Shown here piece by piece: positions 7,159-16,389 of a stretch of DNA of 64,000 bases. This DNA comes from DATAFF01 sp963744915. GTDB taxonomy: Bacteria; Pseudomonadota; Alphaproteobacteria; Rhizobiales; Aestuariivirgaceae. A program made the translations under genes and the position numbers. The first letter of the stretch is position 1. Every line of letters starts with the position of its first letter. The notes under the pieces are model-generated. The model was not told the DNA's origin, made no database searches, and saw only the letters and a list, made by a program, of their open reading frames with translations. The stretch lies in contig CAVUUY010000020.1 in the NCBI GenBank assembly GCA_963744915.1, positions 1 to 64,000 on the forward strand, read 5' to 3'.

Positions 7159-7537
7159 CTAATGCGTTGGCTCGTCATCGACAGCAGCAGCAACACTCGT
7201 CACCAACGATCGCCCGGCGTCCTCCCGCCTGATGCTTTCCAGCCATTCCTGCGTCGATGCAGCCTTCTCGGGCAATTCGACGATGTAGCGAACCGAGCCG
7301 CCGTCCTCATCGCCTTGAATGATTTGCGCCTGAGGCACTTTACCATCGATCCTGTCAGCCAACTCCTTAATGGCCCAGGTCTCGCCCTTCAAGTGCCTGC
7401 TTCACCAGTATCTCCGCAACCTTGCGAAGTCTGATGTCGGGTCCCTCAGCATTGAGTGCGATGAGCAACGCTTGGTAGAACTTGCGCTCTTTCCTTGCGC
7501 CGTTTGGGTTGGTGATTTGTCCTGGTTGGAACGGCAT
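7159..7537 (-). pseudogene. DUF5681-type terminase-small-subunit-like protein, one frameshift
   Basis: The most complete member of the family in this window. It starts at ATG 7537 (MPFQPGQITNPNGARKERKF) and continues through KVAEILVKQALKGETWAIKE and a QAQIIQGDEDGG linker to DDEPTH and TAG (7159-7161). One extra base near 7390, relative to the copy at 6528-6830, shifts the frame in the KQALKG helix. The protein type is a short DNA-binding packaging-like protein found in phages and satellites. It is the last gene of the minus-strand island series that begins with the integrase at 13063, and is probably the parent of the three truncated copies next to it. Confidence 0.75.
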
Positions 7538-7610
7538 TTCTTGTAATCCCTACCTTATTGATCGAGTTAGCTTTTCCGGCGCACTTCTGGCGGCATACAA
7601 TTCACTCGCC

Positions 7611-8103
7611 TTACTTACCAATGTTCATAGCTGCGAGAGCAGTGACAGCTTCTGCCCTGCGCCGGGCGTACCAGTCTGGCCAACAGGCGGCATGGAGCCA
7701 TGCGTGTCCATTGGCTTCGGTGCCGAACGGCAACACGATGCCTGCCTGCTCGTCACCGCGACCACAGCCTAGACAAACGCCAGGTTTTGATTGCACCGGG
7801 TGGCGCATGAGCCATTCCACCACACAGTGTTGAAACCCGAGTGCTTCTGCTTCCTGGCGTGAAAGACCACCATCATGTTCGGCGATGCCGGCGCGCTCAT
7901 AGAAGAACGCCTCCCAGTCTGCAGCGCTCCAGTTGTCTCTTCCCCGCCGCAATAGAGCAACAATGCCTGGCTTATGGCGTTTCAGAGCATCCAGCACCGC
8001 GGCTGGCGGTGGCGCTGGTGCGCGAAGCACCAGATCGCGTGCCTTCCAGCCCGACATTGACATTGGCCGCCCGCGCGGCCCTGAGAGCATCGATGGCCGT
8101 CAT
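7611..8103 (-). pseudogene. TubC-N-like zinc-ribbon protein, one frameshift
   Basis: ATG at 8103 overlaps the stop of the upstream primase remnant (ATGA), showing translational coupling. The N-terminus MTAIDALRAARAANVNVGLE resembles a small TubC-type docking domain. A +1 shift near 8050 then moves the frame to LVLRAPAPPPAAVLDALKRH and LLRRGRDNWSAADWEAFFYE. The C-terminus carries a probable zinc site (CLGCGRGDE, later HAACWPDWYARR). Proteins with this layout often follow primase genes in alphaproteobacterial islands; their function is unknown. Confidence 0.65.
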
Positions 8104-10699
8104 ATCGTCATCTCCCACTCGTCTTCCTCGGCAGTTGGCGATGGCATAGGGGGCATAGGGGGCATCGGAGTGGAGCTACAGTCTGGATGACCATCTGTTC
8201 CGGAGCTCGTTGCATGAGGTACCGATTCTTCCGGCCTATGCCCCCTATGACCCCTATGCGTTTCGTCTGCTTCGACCTTTTCGAGAGCGTAAGTTGCAAC
8301 CCCCCATTGCCCCGCCGCCGCTTGGCGGGTCAAAATGAATCCAGCGATCCGCGTGTTGACGAGCTTTGCCAGGTACGAGGCTTGAAATTGCCGTCCGCGA
8401 CGTTGCGGGTCGATAATCGATTTGACGTCCTCGTGGAGGTCGGCCGCCGGCATCGGTTTGCTTCCATGCTTCGTCCACCACATCAAAAACAGGTCAGTAA
8501 TCACCTGCCGTCGCCCGTCTCGCTCCTTTGCCTCGCCTACCCTTTCGGCCGGGTCTTTGCAGCCAAGTGCAAGCAGCGGATCGCGTACCCACCTACTCCA
8601 TTGCTCGAAGCTACCCAGGGGCTGACCAGCCGGAAGATCCGGCCCGATCCTTCCCCAGCGCCAAATGGTCAGTGCCGCGGCTAACAGCCTGATCTCGGTT
8701 CTTGGTCACCTCGATGCGAATGTCGGTCGTGAACCGCCTTGCCTCCGGATCCTCGGTACCGGGATCGAGATCTACCGCGATGAAGCGGCGCGCCAAGTCC
8801 TCCGACACCGTCAATCCATTCCCCGTCAAGATCACCATTGCCGACGCGTTCAGCGGCACCATCTGGGACTTGCCAAGCAGCCGGACCCGGGCGGGACGTT
8901 CGGTGATGGCGCTGGCGAGAATGTCTGATCTCAAGCGTCACGTTGTTCATGTTGTCGAGGAACAGGGCCGGGCTACCCTCAATCAGTTCCGCCGCGATCC
9001 GCTTTTCCAGTTCTTCGGGTGTAACGCCGCCGGTAACGGCATGAGGTTCGCGACCAAAGGCAATGATGCAGATGCAGCGGGCAAGCAGACCCTTGCCCGC
9101 TCCGGCACCGGATATCGGCGCTCCGCGCAACAGCAGGCCGGGTGCAAGATGTAGGCTCGGGCGGCAAACGGCTGTTAGCAAGGCGGTGAGAAATGCGCTC
9201 TCATCTTTGCCAGGCGGCTTTGCGGTGTTAACCACCGCCACTCCAGAATTGGGATCGAGCATTGTCTCAGCATCGGCAAAACAGAAGGTCTTGAAGGTCT
9301 CCCGGATATAGTGGAGCGCGGATCGAGCATCCTCATCGGTTGGCCTCTCTGGGACCAAGAACGCCATGTCGGGCACGTTCTCAAGCCACATCCCAGTCGT
9401 GATGTCGTAGCCTTGGGCGCTGCCTATGGTGCCGTCCTCGCGCAACATCGGGGCCGACGCGATGCCGTTCAGTGGCGGTAATTGCCATTCTCCCCGCCAA
9501 TCCAAATACATGACTGCTACATTGCGTGGCAGTCGTGCATCGACCTCCTCGCCCTTCTTCACTATGCGAGGGCGGCATATCCTATGCGCCATCAATACCA
9601 GTGCGTCGGGCGTCATCGGATGCGCCACGGTTCCTCGCAGCGTCTTGTCGTGGGCGAGGCGGACGGGTACGCCCCGGTCATAGAGCGTACCAGCCTTGGC
9701 GATTATGTCCCGCAATGCCGAGACCGTGCGATCTGGGTCGCAGGGCTCCACGAGCAAGCGAGGCTTTTCTGATCGCCCTTCAGCATTCGCTTCGCCGTCG
9801 AGATCGACCCATGGAATCGCCTGTTGACAGGCGGCCTTCCATCGCTCCGGAAACTGGTGCCGATCCTCCAGGTACAATGCCGATGGATCTTTGGTCGGCA
9901 GATGAATCAGTTTCACGCGATCGCGAATCTTGGACTGCGCCAGCCATTGGCGCACGACCTCGCCGCCGCGATCCGGTTCGATGACGACATAGATCGTCTC
10001 GATTCCATCGAGGTGACCGGCGTCGCGGTCTTCGCGCCAATTGCGCGGCACCAGGAAGGCCGAGCGCAGGAATGCCATGGTACCAGAGGGTGTGGCAGTC
10101 CGATTCCCCTTCGACCAACACCACGTGCCCAATCTGGTGGGCGTCGGCGAGCTGGTCTTGGCCATAAAGGCACAATTTGGTTCCCCGGCTTGCCAGCGGA
10201 AGCGGTCGCCCTCAAGCGCGATCCGAAACCGCACCGCTAACTCTTCGCCAGCTGTCCCGAAATAGGGAATGCGCACCGCCGGTGTTCTGCCAAAGGTGCT
10301 TTGCGACACGCCCAGGGACTTGAGGAAGTCGACCGGCAACGCCTTGGCGCGTGCATAGTCATCGAGAGTAAGGCCTGCTTCCTCCTGCTGTTCTACGCCA
10401 GATTGCCCTGGATCAAGCGCCTCGGCCTCAGCATCGGGTTGCGCCGCCTTTTGGGTGCTGAGAGGCATGGTCAAGATCCCCGCTCACAACGCATCTTGTC
10501 AAACAGCTCGGTAGCCTCGATGCCTATGGCCTCGATGATAGCTCGCCAACCGCATCCGGCATGGCAGTAAAGCAACCAGCGGCCATCGCGATGATGAATG
10601 CTGAGGCTGCTATGCTCGTCAGTCATGCGCCGGGCAACGGGCCGTCCAGCCATCCCCGCTCCGAGCCACGCCCTTCAGTCGTGCAAGAAGGTCGGTCAT
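8100..10699 (-). pseudogene. Phage/satellite primase-helicase with at least five frameshifts
   Basis: Read with frame corrections, this is one gene starting at ATG 10699 (MTDLLARLKGVARSGDGWTA). Domains in order: a CHC2-type zinc finger (RCPAHD, then LLYCHAGCGW), a Toprim core (VVLVEGESDCHTLWYHG), and a helicase domain with Walker A-like SGAGAGKG and Walker B ALFLDN. Shifts are visible near 10630 (extra T), 10190, 10070, 8930 (extra G) and 8690; fragments on either side join cleanly in homology. It would have primed and unwound DNA for replication of the island. The overlap with alpA at its start is ATGA. So many independent shifts indicate real decay and not chance sequencing error. Confidence 0.75.
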
Positions 10700-10983
10700 G
10701 GAGCCGATGCCCCCAATTTCGAGCTGATCCACTGATCCACATCGGCTTCACGCCAGGCGCGCCTGCCAGGCGAAATCTGAACCGAGCGAGGAAAATGGCC
10801 CGAGCGTTCAAGCCTCCAAACACTGGTGCGACTAAGGCCGACGCGGTTATGAACCTCATTGAAACCGATCAAGCGTTCCGGGCGCTGCATCGAGGTCCGA
10901 GACCCGAACGCTTCATGCTCGTGCTCCAAGCGCTGAGAAGCCGAAGGCGCTGCAATAGATTTAGAAGACATGTCCCATTCCAT
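10696..10983 (-). CDS. AlpA-family excisionase/regulator
   Basis: A 95-aa protein. After a variable N-terminus it has a MerR-like winged helix of the AlpA/phage excisionase type: LIGFNEVHNRVGLSRTSVWR, LERSGHFPRSVQIS and AWREADVDQWISSK. AlpA proteins activate integrase genes or direct excision in P4-type satellites, acting on DNA in the cytoplasm. The frame is open and the gene overlaps the primase start by 4 nt. ATG at 10971 (MSSKS) is an equally possible start with a better upstream purine tract. Confidence 0.75.
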   Translation of the reverse strand: MEWDMSSKSIAAPSASQRLEHEHEAFGSRTSMQRPERLIGFNEVHNRVGLSRTSVWRLERSGHFPRSVQISPGRRAWREADVDQWISSKLGASAP

Positions 10984-11037
10984 GTGTAGCCTTGAATGGG
11001 ACTGAATATGATTGCTACGACATCCCCGCGTCTAAGT

Positions 11038-11826
11038 TCAAATCTCTCCCGAATTGGGTGGATTGTGAACACTGCTATCCTGGTCCATGACGTCGGTCCA
11101 GGGGTCGGTGTCCTTGCCCTTGACGCGGTTCCAGCGACCGCGCACGGAGTCTCTTGTAATATGTTTGCGCCCGGCCTTCACTAGGTAGTCAGTAATGAAC
11201 ATCTCCAGACGATCAGGCATGTTACCTTTGGCACCTCCCAGTAGTGGGCAGAAGCCGAGGCACATCACAAACGAATCGAGATAGTGGTCTGGCGTTTTGC
11301 CAGATCGGACTGGTTCCTTGCCGGAATTGCCACGTTCAATCCTTCGCAAGATCCGGCGACTCCGCTGGTTCAGCTTCCTTAATAGAAGAAATGCCTGATC
11401 CAGCTCCGATGGCCTGCTTGGATCTCTCTGCCAAATATCTCCATCTTCCGACGGTCCATATAAGAGCGTCCAAAACGAATGCAGGGAACTCCAGAGGCGA
11501 TCCGCGATCCGTGTCTGTTGTCGTCTAGCGGAATCACCGCTAAGAGCCTCCAACAGTTCATTGGACGAATCGACAACGCGGCTTAGCTGGGCACGTAGAT
11601 CCTCATCAGACGGCCAACCCAAATAGTGGCTCGCAAGGCGGGAGCGCGAATGCGCATGAGCTATTGCGTCCGCAACCTTCATAACCCACTGCGGATCTGT
11701 GGCATTCTCAGGAAAGTGCTTCTGCAGCAGCTTCTGAAGCTTCGGCTTATCGAGTTCGACAAGTTGACGTGGCACGATACGCTTATTGAGCGCATTGAGA
11801 TTTGCTCGCTTGGAAATCGGCATCAC
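11038..11826 (-). CDS. Hypothetical island protein, 262 aa
   Basis: A soluble, mostly helical, basic protein without signal or membrane segments. Notable stretches are IVPRQLVELDKPKLQKLLQK, a LLRKLNQRSRRILRRIER helix and a C-terminal TRDSVRGRWNRVKGKDTDP. I recognise no family. It lies 4 bp after the integrase stop on the same strand, so it is probably co-transcribed with it. Such integrase-linked proteins vary between islands. The frame is open throughout, unlike the downstream primase. Confidence 0.6.
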   Translation of the reverse strand: MMPISKRANLNALNKRIVPRQLVELDKPKLQKLLQKHFPENATDPQWVMKVADAIAHAHSRSRLASHYLGWPSDEDLRAQLSRVVDSSNELLEALSGDSARRQQTRIADRLWSSLHSFWTLLYGPSEDGDIWQRDPSRPSELDQAFLLLRKLNQRSRRILRRIERGNSGKEPVRSGKTPDHYLDSFVMCLGFCPLLGGAKGNMPDRLEMFITDYLVKAGRKHITRDSVRGRWNRVKGKDTDPWTDVMDQDSSVHNPPNSGEI

Positions 11827-11830
11827 GTCC

Positions 11831-13063
11831 TCATATGATCACGATCGCTGCGCCCTTGTCGCCCTCGATTATCCGTCCCAGCTCTGCCGCCCAAGCCTCC
11901 AGCGCATGCCGCTTTTCGGCGGCAAAGCTGTGCCGAATATAGACTTTGCCCGTTATCGTCTTTCCGATTTCGGAGGAATGGTTCAACACCCGGGCGACGA
12001 TGTTCTCGGCGATGCCCATAGCGGCGAGCTGTGACGCCACCGTTCTGCGCAAGTCATGCGGTGTCGCGGGATTCGCATCGAGACCGAGATCCGGCAGCGA
12101 CCTGCGCATCCTGTCTGCAACACTGTGCGGATTGAGAAACGGTTGCCGGCGCGGCCCTACAGTACTCGGCCTGGCAGGGAATATGCAATTTGACCCGCCG
12201 GCCAGTGCCATCGCCTGCCGGAACAAGTCGACCGCCAACGGCGACAAGGGCACCATATGCTCGCGACGGTTCTTTGCCTTCGCTGCAGGTATCAGCCATT
12301 CGGCCTTGTTTAGATCAACCTCGGCCTTTGTAGAACTACAGATTTCACCGATGCGCTGGCCGGTGGTCAATGCGAGCCGCAGCGCCAGTTTGGTTCCGGG
12401 TGTCGTTCCGCCGTTGTCCAAGCCGGTCCAGAACCTTTGGATCTCGGCTTCCGATAATGCCCTATCGCGCGGCACTTCCTTTACCCGTTGCGGTATACCG
12501 GTCGCCGGGCTGGCCTCGAGATAGCCCTCGCTCACTGCCCAATTGAACGCCTTGCGGATGGCAGCAAGCGCGACGTTCGCAGAGATACCCTTTCCCCCGC
12601 GTTCCTTGATGGCGTTGCACACCGCGAGAATGTGGGTGCGCTTCACCTCGGCGATCTTGTGCCGGCCGATCGCCGGTCGAAACTCCTTGGCGAAGATGCG
12701 CGTCATCTCAGATTTCCAGCGCGGGCCCGGGTTCGTGTAGTCCTTGAGGAACCTGTCGAGCAGTTCGTTGACGGTCTTGACCTCCTTCAGTTCTATTGCC
12801 GGGGCGGCAGGATCGGCACCCTCGGCAATAGCCTCCTTGAGCCTCGTCGCCTTGGCGCGCGCGGCCGCGAGGCCGACCTCGGGAAATCGGCCGAGCTTGA
12901 TGCGGCGGCGCTTGTCATCGCTTTGTCGGCGGTACATCAGCGACCAGCTCTTGATCCCGGAAGGCGCGACGCGGAACATGAGGCCGGGCTCGCTGCGATC
13001 GATGAAATCGGTTTGTTTCGAGACCTTGATCGACTCCAGCCAGCGGGTGGTAAATGTCGCCAT
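11831..13063 (-). CDS. Tyrosine recombinase/integrase, P4 type
   Basis: A 410-aa site-specific recombinase. An N-terminal arm-binding domain (DFIDRSEPGLMFRVAPSG, RRIKLGRFPEVGLAAARAKA) of the DUF4102 kind precedes a SAM-like core-binding region and the catalytic domain. Catalytic residues are visible: the first Arg in LTTGQRIGEICSS, HDLRRTVASQLA (H-x-x-R), the later His in VLNHSS and the nucleophile in KVYIRH. ATG 13063 is preferred because GAAGG lies upstream; ATG 13090 would read through an inverted repeat. It would have integrated the island, but no matching attachment repeat is evident nearby. Confidence 0.9.
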   Translation of the reverse strand: MATFTTRWLESIKVSKQTDFIDRSEPGLMFRVAPSGIKSWSLMYRRQSDDKRRRIKLGRFPEVGLAAARAKATRLKEAIAEGADPAAPAIELKEVKTVNELLDRFLKDYTNPGPRWKSEMTRIFAKEFRPAIGRHKIAEVKRTHILAVCNAIKERGGKGISANVALAAIRKAFNWAVSEGYLEASPATGIPQRVKEVPRDRALSEAEIQRFWTGLDNGGTTPGTKLALRLALTTGQRIGEICSSTKAEVDLNKAEWLIPAAKAKNRREHMVPLSPLAVDLFRQAMALAGGSNCIFPARPSTVGPRRQPFLNPHSVADRMRRSLPDLGLDANPATPHDLRRTVASQLAAMGIAENIVARVLNHSSEIGKTITGKVYIRHSFAAEKRHALEAWAAELGRIIEGDKGAAIVII

Positions 13064-13080
13064 GAGACTGCCTTCAGAAG

Positions 13081-13118
13081 TTGGAACCATGGAACCATGG
13101 CGCGTTCTATGGTTCCAA
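13081..13118. promoter_or_regulatory. Inverted repeat upstream of the integrase
   Basis: Perfect 10-bp arms TTGGAACCAT and ATGGTTCCAA, with a third GGAACCATGG between them. It lies 18-55 bp upstream of the chosen integrase start, so it is a good candidate for an operator (AlpA or autoregulation) or a recombinase site. Confidence 0.5.
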
Positions 13119-13193
13119 GATGCAAAACTTTATGAAACAGCTTGCAAAATGGTGGAAGGATTTTCTGTAGTTTTTCCCGTACCTTGGGTGCTT

Positions 13194-13376
13194 ATGTCTG
13201 TTTCAAACTATTTCAGGATATTGCCCTTCGATCTCATGCTCTATCAACGCGACTCCCTGACCGCCGACGGCCAACGGCGCATCGGCAAGGACGACCCTTA
13301 CTTCAGGAAGCTCTCGAGCGACTGGTCGAAGGCGTTGCGGAGCGCCTTCGCGGGGATCGAAGAGCTGGATAATTGA
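13194..13376 (+). CDS. Hypothetical 60-aa protein
   Basis: Starts at ATG 13194 (MSVSNYFRILPFDLMLYQRD) and ends KALRSAFAGIEELDN at TGA 13374-13376. GC-rich third positions agree with chromosomal genes, unlike the AT-richer DNA just upstream. It sits between the island integrase and the glnE-like gene, in glnE orientation. No family is recognised; it could also be the 3' remnant of a longer gene cut by island insertion. Confidence 0.35.
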   Translation: MSVSNYFRILPFDLMLYQRDSLTADGQRRIGKDDPYFRKLSSDWSKALRSAFAGIEELDN

Positions 13377-13470
13377 TAAGTTCGACGGCCCCGCAGCTGC
13401 GGCACGAGATCGGCGCTGTTGCCGCGATCTTACGCGGTCACCAAAGCACTCCACCGAACGAGGCGCTTCC

Positions 13471-16383
13471 ATGTTGTCTGAATTTGTCACCTCGGCATTG
13501 ATCGCGCTGCCCGAACAACGGGACCCGCGCTGGCTGAAAGTTGCCGCAGAGGAGTTCCGCACCCGTGCCATCGACTGTAATGACGCGTCGCTGAAGATCT
13601 GGCTGGAGACGATGGCGCGAGATCAGCCACTCCTTGAATTCGTCGGCTTTGTGTTCCGCCACAGTCCGTTTCTGTCGCAATGTGCGTTGCATGACCTGGC
13701 GTTCTTGAGGGACATCCTGGAGCACGGTCCGGACACCTGCTTCACGCGACTTCTCGACCGCATGAGGGACGAGCTTGCCAAGCTCCGTGACCGAGACCTG
13801 CTGATGCACGAGCTTCGCCTTACGCGCCGGCGCGTCGCACTTCTGACCGGCATTGCCGACATCGCCGGCCATTGGCCGCTGGACAAGGTTACGCAGGCCC
13901 TCAGCGACTTCGCAGATGGCGCACTGTCCGCCACGATATCCCACCTCCTGCTGCAGGCGGCGGATGCCGGCGAGATCGTTCTAGCGGATCCACATTTTCC
14001 CGAGGACCAATGCGGCTATGTCGCCCTTGCCATGGGCAAGCATGGCGGGCGTGAGCTCAACTATTCCTCGGACATCGACCTGATCATCATATACGAACCG
14101 GTCCAGATGGACTATCGCGGCACGCGTAGTCACCAACAATTCGCGGCGCGCCTGACCAAGCAACTCGTCCTCATCATGCAGGAGATGACAGCCGACGGCT
14201 ATGTCTGCAGGGTCGACCTTAATCTTCGGCCCGACCCGAGATCAACGCCTGTCGCGGTTTCTTTCGCTGCGGCACAAACCTATTACCGTCACCGCGGTGA
14301 GAATTGGGAACGGGCAGCTATGATCAAGGCCCGGCCGGCGGCCGGAGACCTTGCCCTCGGGCGGCAGTTTCTTGATGACCTGGCGTCGTTCATCTGGCGC
14401 AAAGCGATGGATTTCTGGTTGCTGCAGGATATGCGCGCCATGAAGCGGCGCATCAACGAACACAAGGGTGGCGGTGAAATCGCAGCCGCGGGCCACAATA
14501 TCAAGTTGGGCCGCGGAGGCATCCGTGAGATCGAGTTCTATGCCCAGACCCAGCAGCTGATCTATGGCGGGTTGGATCCATATCTGCGCTGTCAGCGTAC
14601 GGTCGAAGCGCTGACGACGCTCGCCGAGGCCGGCCATATCAATGACAAGGCCGCCGATGATCTGACCGAATCCTACGAATTCCTTCGTCGACTGGAGCAC
14701 CGCTTGCAGATGATCGACGATCAGCAAACGCAGACCATGCCTCTGGACAATATGGGGATGCAACGGGTGGCGGCCCTTATGTCGTTTGACGATGTTGATG
14801 CTTTCACGACGGCTCTTCTCGAGAATCTCGCCTGCGTCGAGGCGCATTACAGTCGGTTGTTCGAGAATGCACCAGGGGTTGATCTTGCGCCTGCCGATTG
14901 GGCATTCACACAGGAAACACCGGATGACCGGACTTCCGCGGCATTCGCGACGTTAGGTTTCACCGATATCGTCGGAACCTACCGACGTCTGAGGCAATGC
15001 TATCGCGTCGGGTTTCGGCTCAGCCAAAACGAGCCGGCGCAAGAAATGCTGCGGGGGCTGATTCCGGACATCGCGCAGGCTGCAGGGCGTTTGCCTGATC
15101 CAAACGCCGCTCTCGAGGCGCTAGAGAGATTTTTATCGCGCCTGCCCTCCGGATTGAGATTTCTTTCATTGCTTTCGGCCCACCGGTCACTGCTCGGGCC
15201 CCTTTTCGAGATTGTCACGCTTGCACCCGCCTTGGCGGAGGAATTGAGCCGTCGCAGCGAACGCCTCCAGCTGGCTTTGTCCCCCAGATTTCTCAACCTG
15301 CTGCCCGATGCCCGCATCATGCGAACCGAGTGCGCCGATTTGGTGCGGCAAGCCCCGGACATGCAGGACGCGATCGAGCGTCTCGACATTTGGGTGCATG
15401 ACCTACGGTTTCAGGTCGCGGTCAACTTGCTCCAACACCGAATCGATGCGCAGGACGCCGGACTGACACTGAGTAATCTTGCCGATACCGTGATCGAGCA
15501 GGCGGGTGTCCTCGTTGCCGAGCACGCCCGACCCAAGCAGGCTTGGCCTTTGGACCAAATGGCTGCCGTGGCGATCGGCGCCTTGGGCAGTCGTGACCTG
15601 ATGCCGGGCGACCCCGTCCAACTCCTGTTCATCCATGAGGTCAGCAGCAGCGTGCCGTCCCCCTGCAGGCTGGCAGGCCGCATCATATCGCTCTGCACCG
15701 CACGGTCGGTGAATGGGCGCCCATGCGATATCGAAACGACCAATGACCTTTGGAACGCTGCCGGCCCACTTGTGACGCCTCTCGATGCGCTCGTCGGTCA
15801 TGTCCGCAACGGCGCATCGGCGGAGCAATTGATCGCGCTTACTGAATCGCGCGTAGTCTTCGGTCCGCCCGAACTGCGATCGCGAATCGACGACGCGCTG
15901 CGTGATCTCTTGACGTCCCGTGTGGCGCCCGATGCGCTGATCGAATATGCCCGGGCGGGCATCGGCGAGGTCGAAGCTCTCGCCAATGCAAAAGCAACAA
16001 ATCGCCTAGTCTTCGCTGCCCGAATACGAAGAACACTAGACCAAACTGTCCGGGCGCTTCAGGTTCGGCATGCGCGATCAGATGCCGGGGTTCTGACCCC
16101 TGCCATCACAAAAGCATTCACTGCCCTCGCACGACACGGGTTCATGGACGACGATACTGTGCGCAATGCGTTGGATCTTCGCCACCGCCTGCGCCAGATG
16201 GAAATCATGCAGCGCGTCCGCTTTGGGCCTGCCGATCCGAAGTCACCCCCACCGGTCATCGATTCCGAACTCTTGCTGGCAGCGGGCATGGTCGATGCCG
16301 CTGAGTGGCAGAGAATGTTGGTCGAAGCTGTTGTTCTGCTGCTCACAATCCGTGACAGGCACCTGCACGCGTTGCCGGATTAA
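13471..16383 (+). CDS. glnE: GlnE-type adenylyltransferase paralogue with degenerate second domain
   Basis: A 970-aa protein with GlnE layout: two nucleotidyltransferase domains that remove (N-terminal) or add (C-terminal) AMP on glutamine synthetase. The first domain has all motifs: GKHGGREL then SSDIDLIIIYE near residues 189-207 (the D-x-D metal site), DLNLRPDP, and LGRGGIREIEFYAQ. In the second, the matching motif at about residues 702-719 reads GALGSRDLMPGDPVQLL. The D-x-D pair is lost, and the FDLK...GGI.DIEF motif is reduced to ARAGIGEVEALA. Thus deadenylylation may remain while adenylylation should not. A standard GlnE elsewhere in the genome is likely. The next gene, a Crp-type regulator, is convergent. 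Confidence 0.85.
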   Translation: MLSEFVTSALIALPEQRDPRWLKVAAEEFRTRAIDCNDASLKIWLETMARDQPLLEFVGFVFRHSPFLSQCALHDLAFLRDILEHGPDTCFTRLLDRMRDELAKLRDRDLLMHELRLTRRRVALLTGIADIAGHWPLDKVTQALSDFADGALSATISHLLLQAADAGEIVLADPHFPEDQCGYVALAMGKHGGRELNYSSDIDLIIIYEPVQMDYRGTRSHQQFAARLTKQLVLIMQEMTADGYVCRVDLNLRPDPRSTPVAVSFAAAQTYYRHRGENWERAAMIKARPAAGDLALGRQFLDDLASFIWRKAMDFWLLQDMRAMKRRINEHKGGGEIAAAGHNIKLGRGGIREIEFYAQTQQLIYGGLDPYLRCQRTVEALTTLAEAGHINDKAADDLTESYEFLRRLEHRLQMIDDQQTQTMPLDNMGMQRVAALMSFDDVDAFTTALLENLACVEAHYSRLFENAPGVDLAPADWAFTQETPDDRTSAAFATLGFTDIVGTYRRLRQCYRVGFRLSQNEPAQEMLRGLIPDIAQAAGRLPDPNAALEALERFLSRLPSGLRFLSLLSAHRSLLGPLFEIVTLAPALAEELSRRSERLQLALSPRFLNLLPDARIMRTECADLVRQAPDMQDAIERLDIWVHDLRFQVAVNLLQHRIDAQDAGLTLSNLADTVIEQAGVLVAEHARPKQAWPLDQMAAVAIGALGSRDLMPGDPVQLLFIHEVSSSVPSPCRLAGRIISLCTARSVNGRPCDIETTNDLWNAAGPLVTPLDALVGHVRNGASAEQLIALTESRVVFGPPELRSRIDDALRDLLTSRVAPDALIEYARAGIGEVEALANAKATNRLVFAARIRRTLDQTVRALQVRHARSDAGVLTPAITKAFTALARHGFMDDDTVRNALDLRHRLRQMEIMQRVRFGPADPKSPPPVIDSELLLAAGMVDAAEWQRMLVEAVVLLLTIRDRHLHALPD

Positions 16384-16389
16384 CAGGAT

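Noticed and set aside
6288..7537. Regular repeats considered as a CRISPR array
   Set aside because: Units are 70 bp or longer with intervening pieces of one gene family of different lengths; there are no short unique spacers and no cas genes.
8205..8240. Possible tenth palindromic unit (GAGGTACCGATT)
   Set aside because: Only half of the palindrome and no core; it lies inside the primase remnant and could be chance.
12488..13135. 215-codon plus-strand frame
   Set aside because: Antisense to the integrase with intact catalytic motifs.
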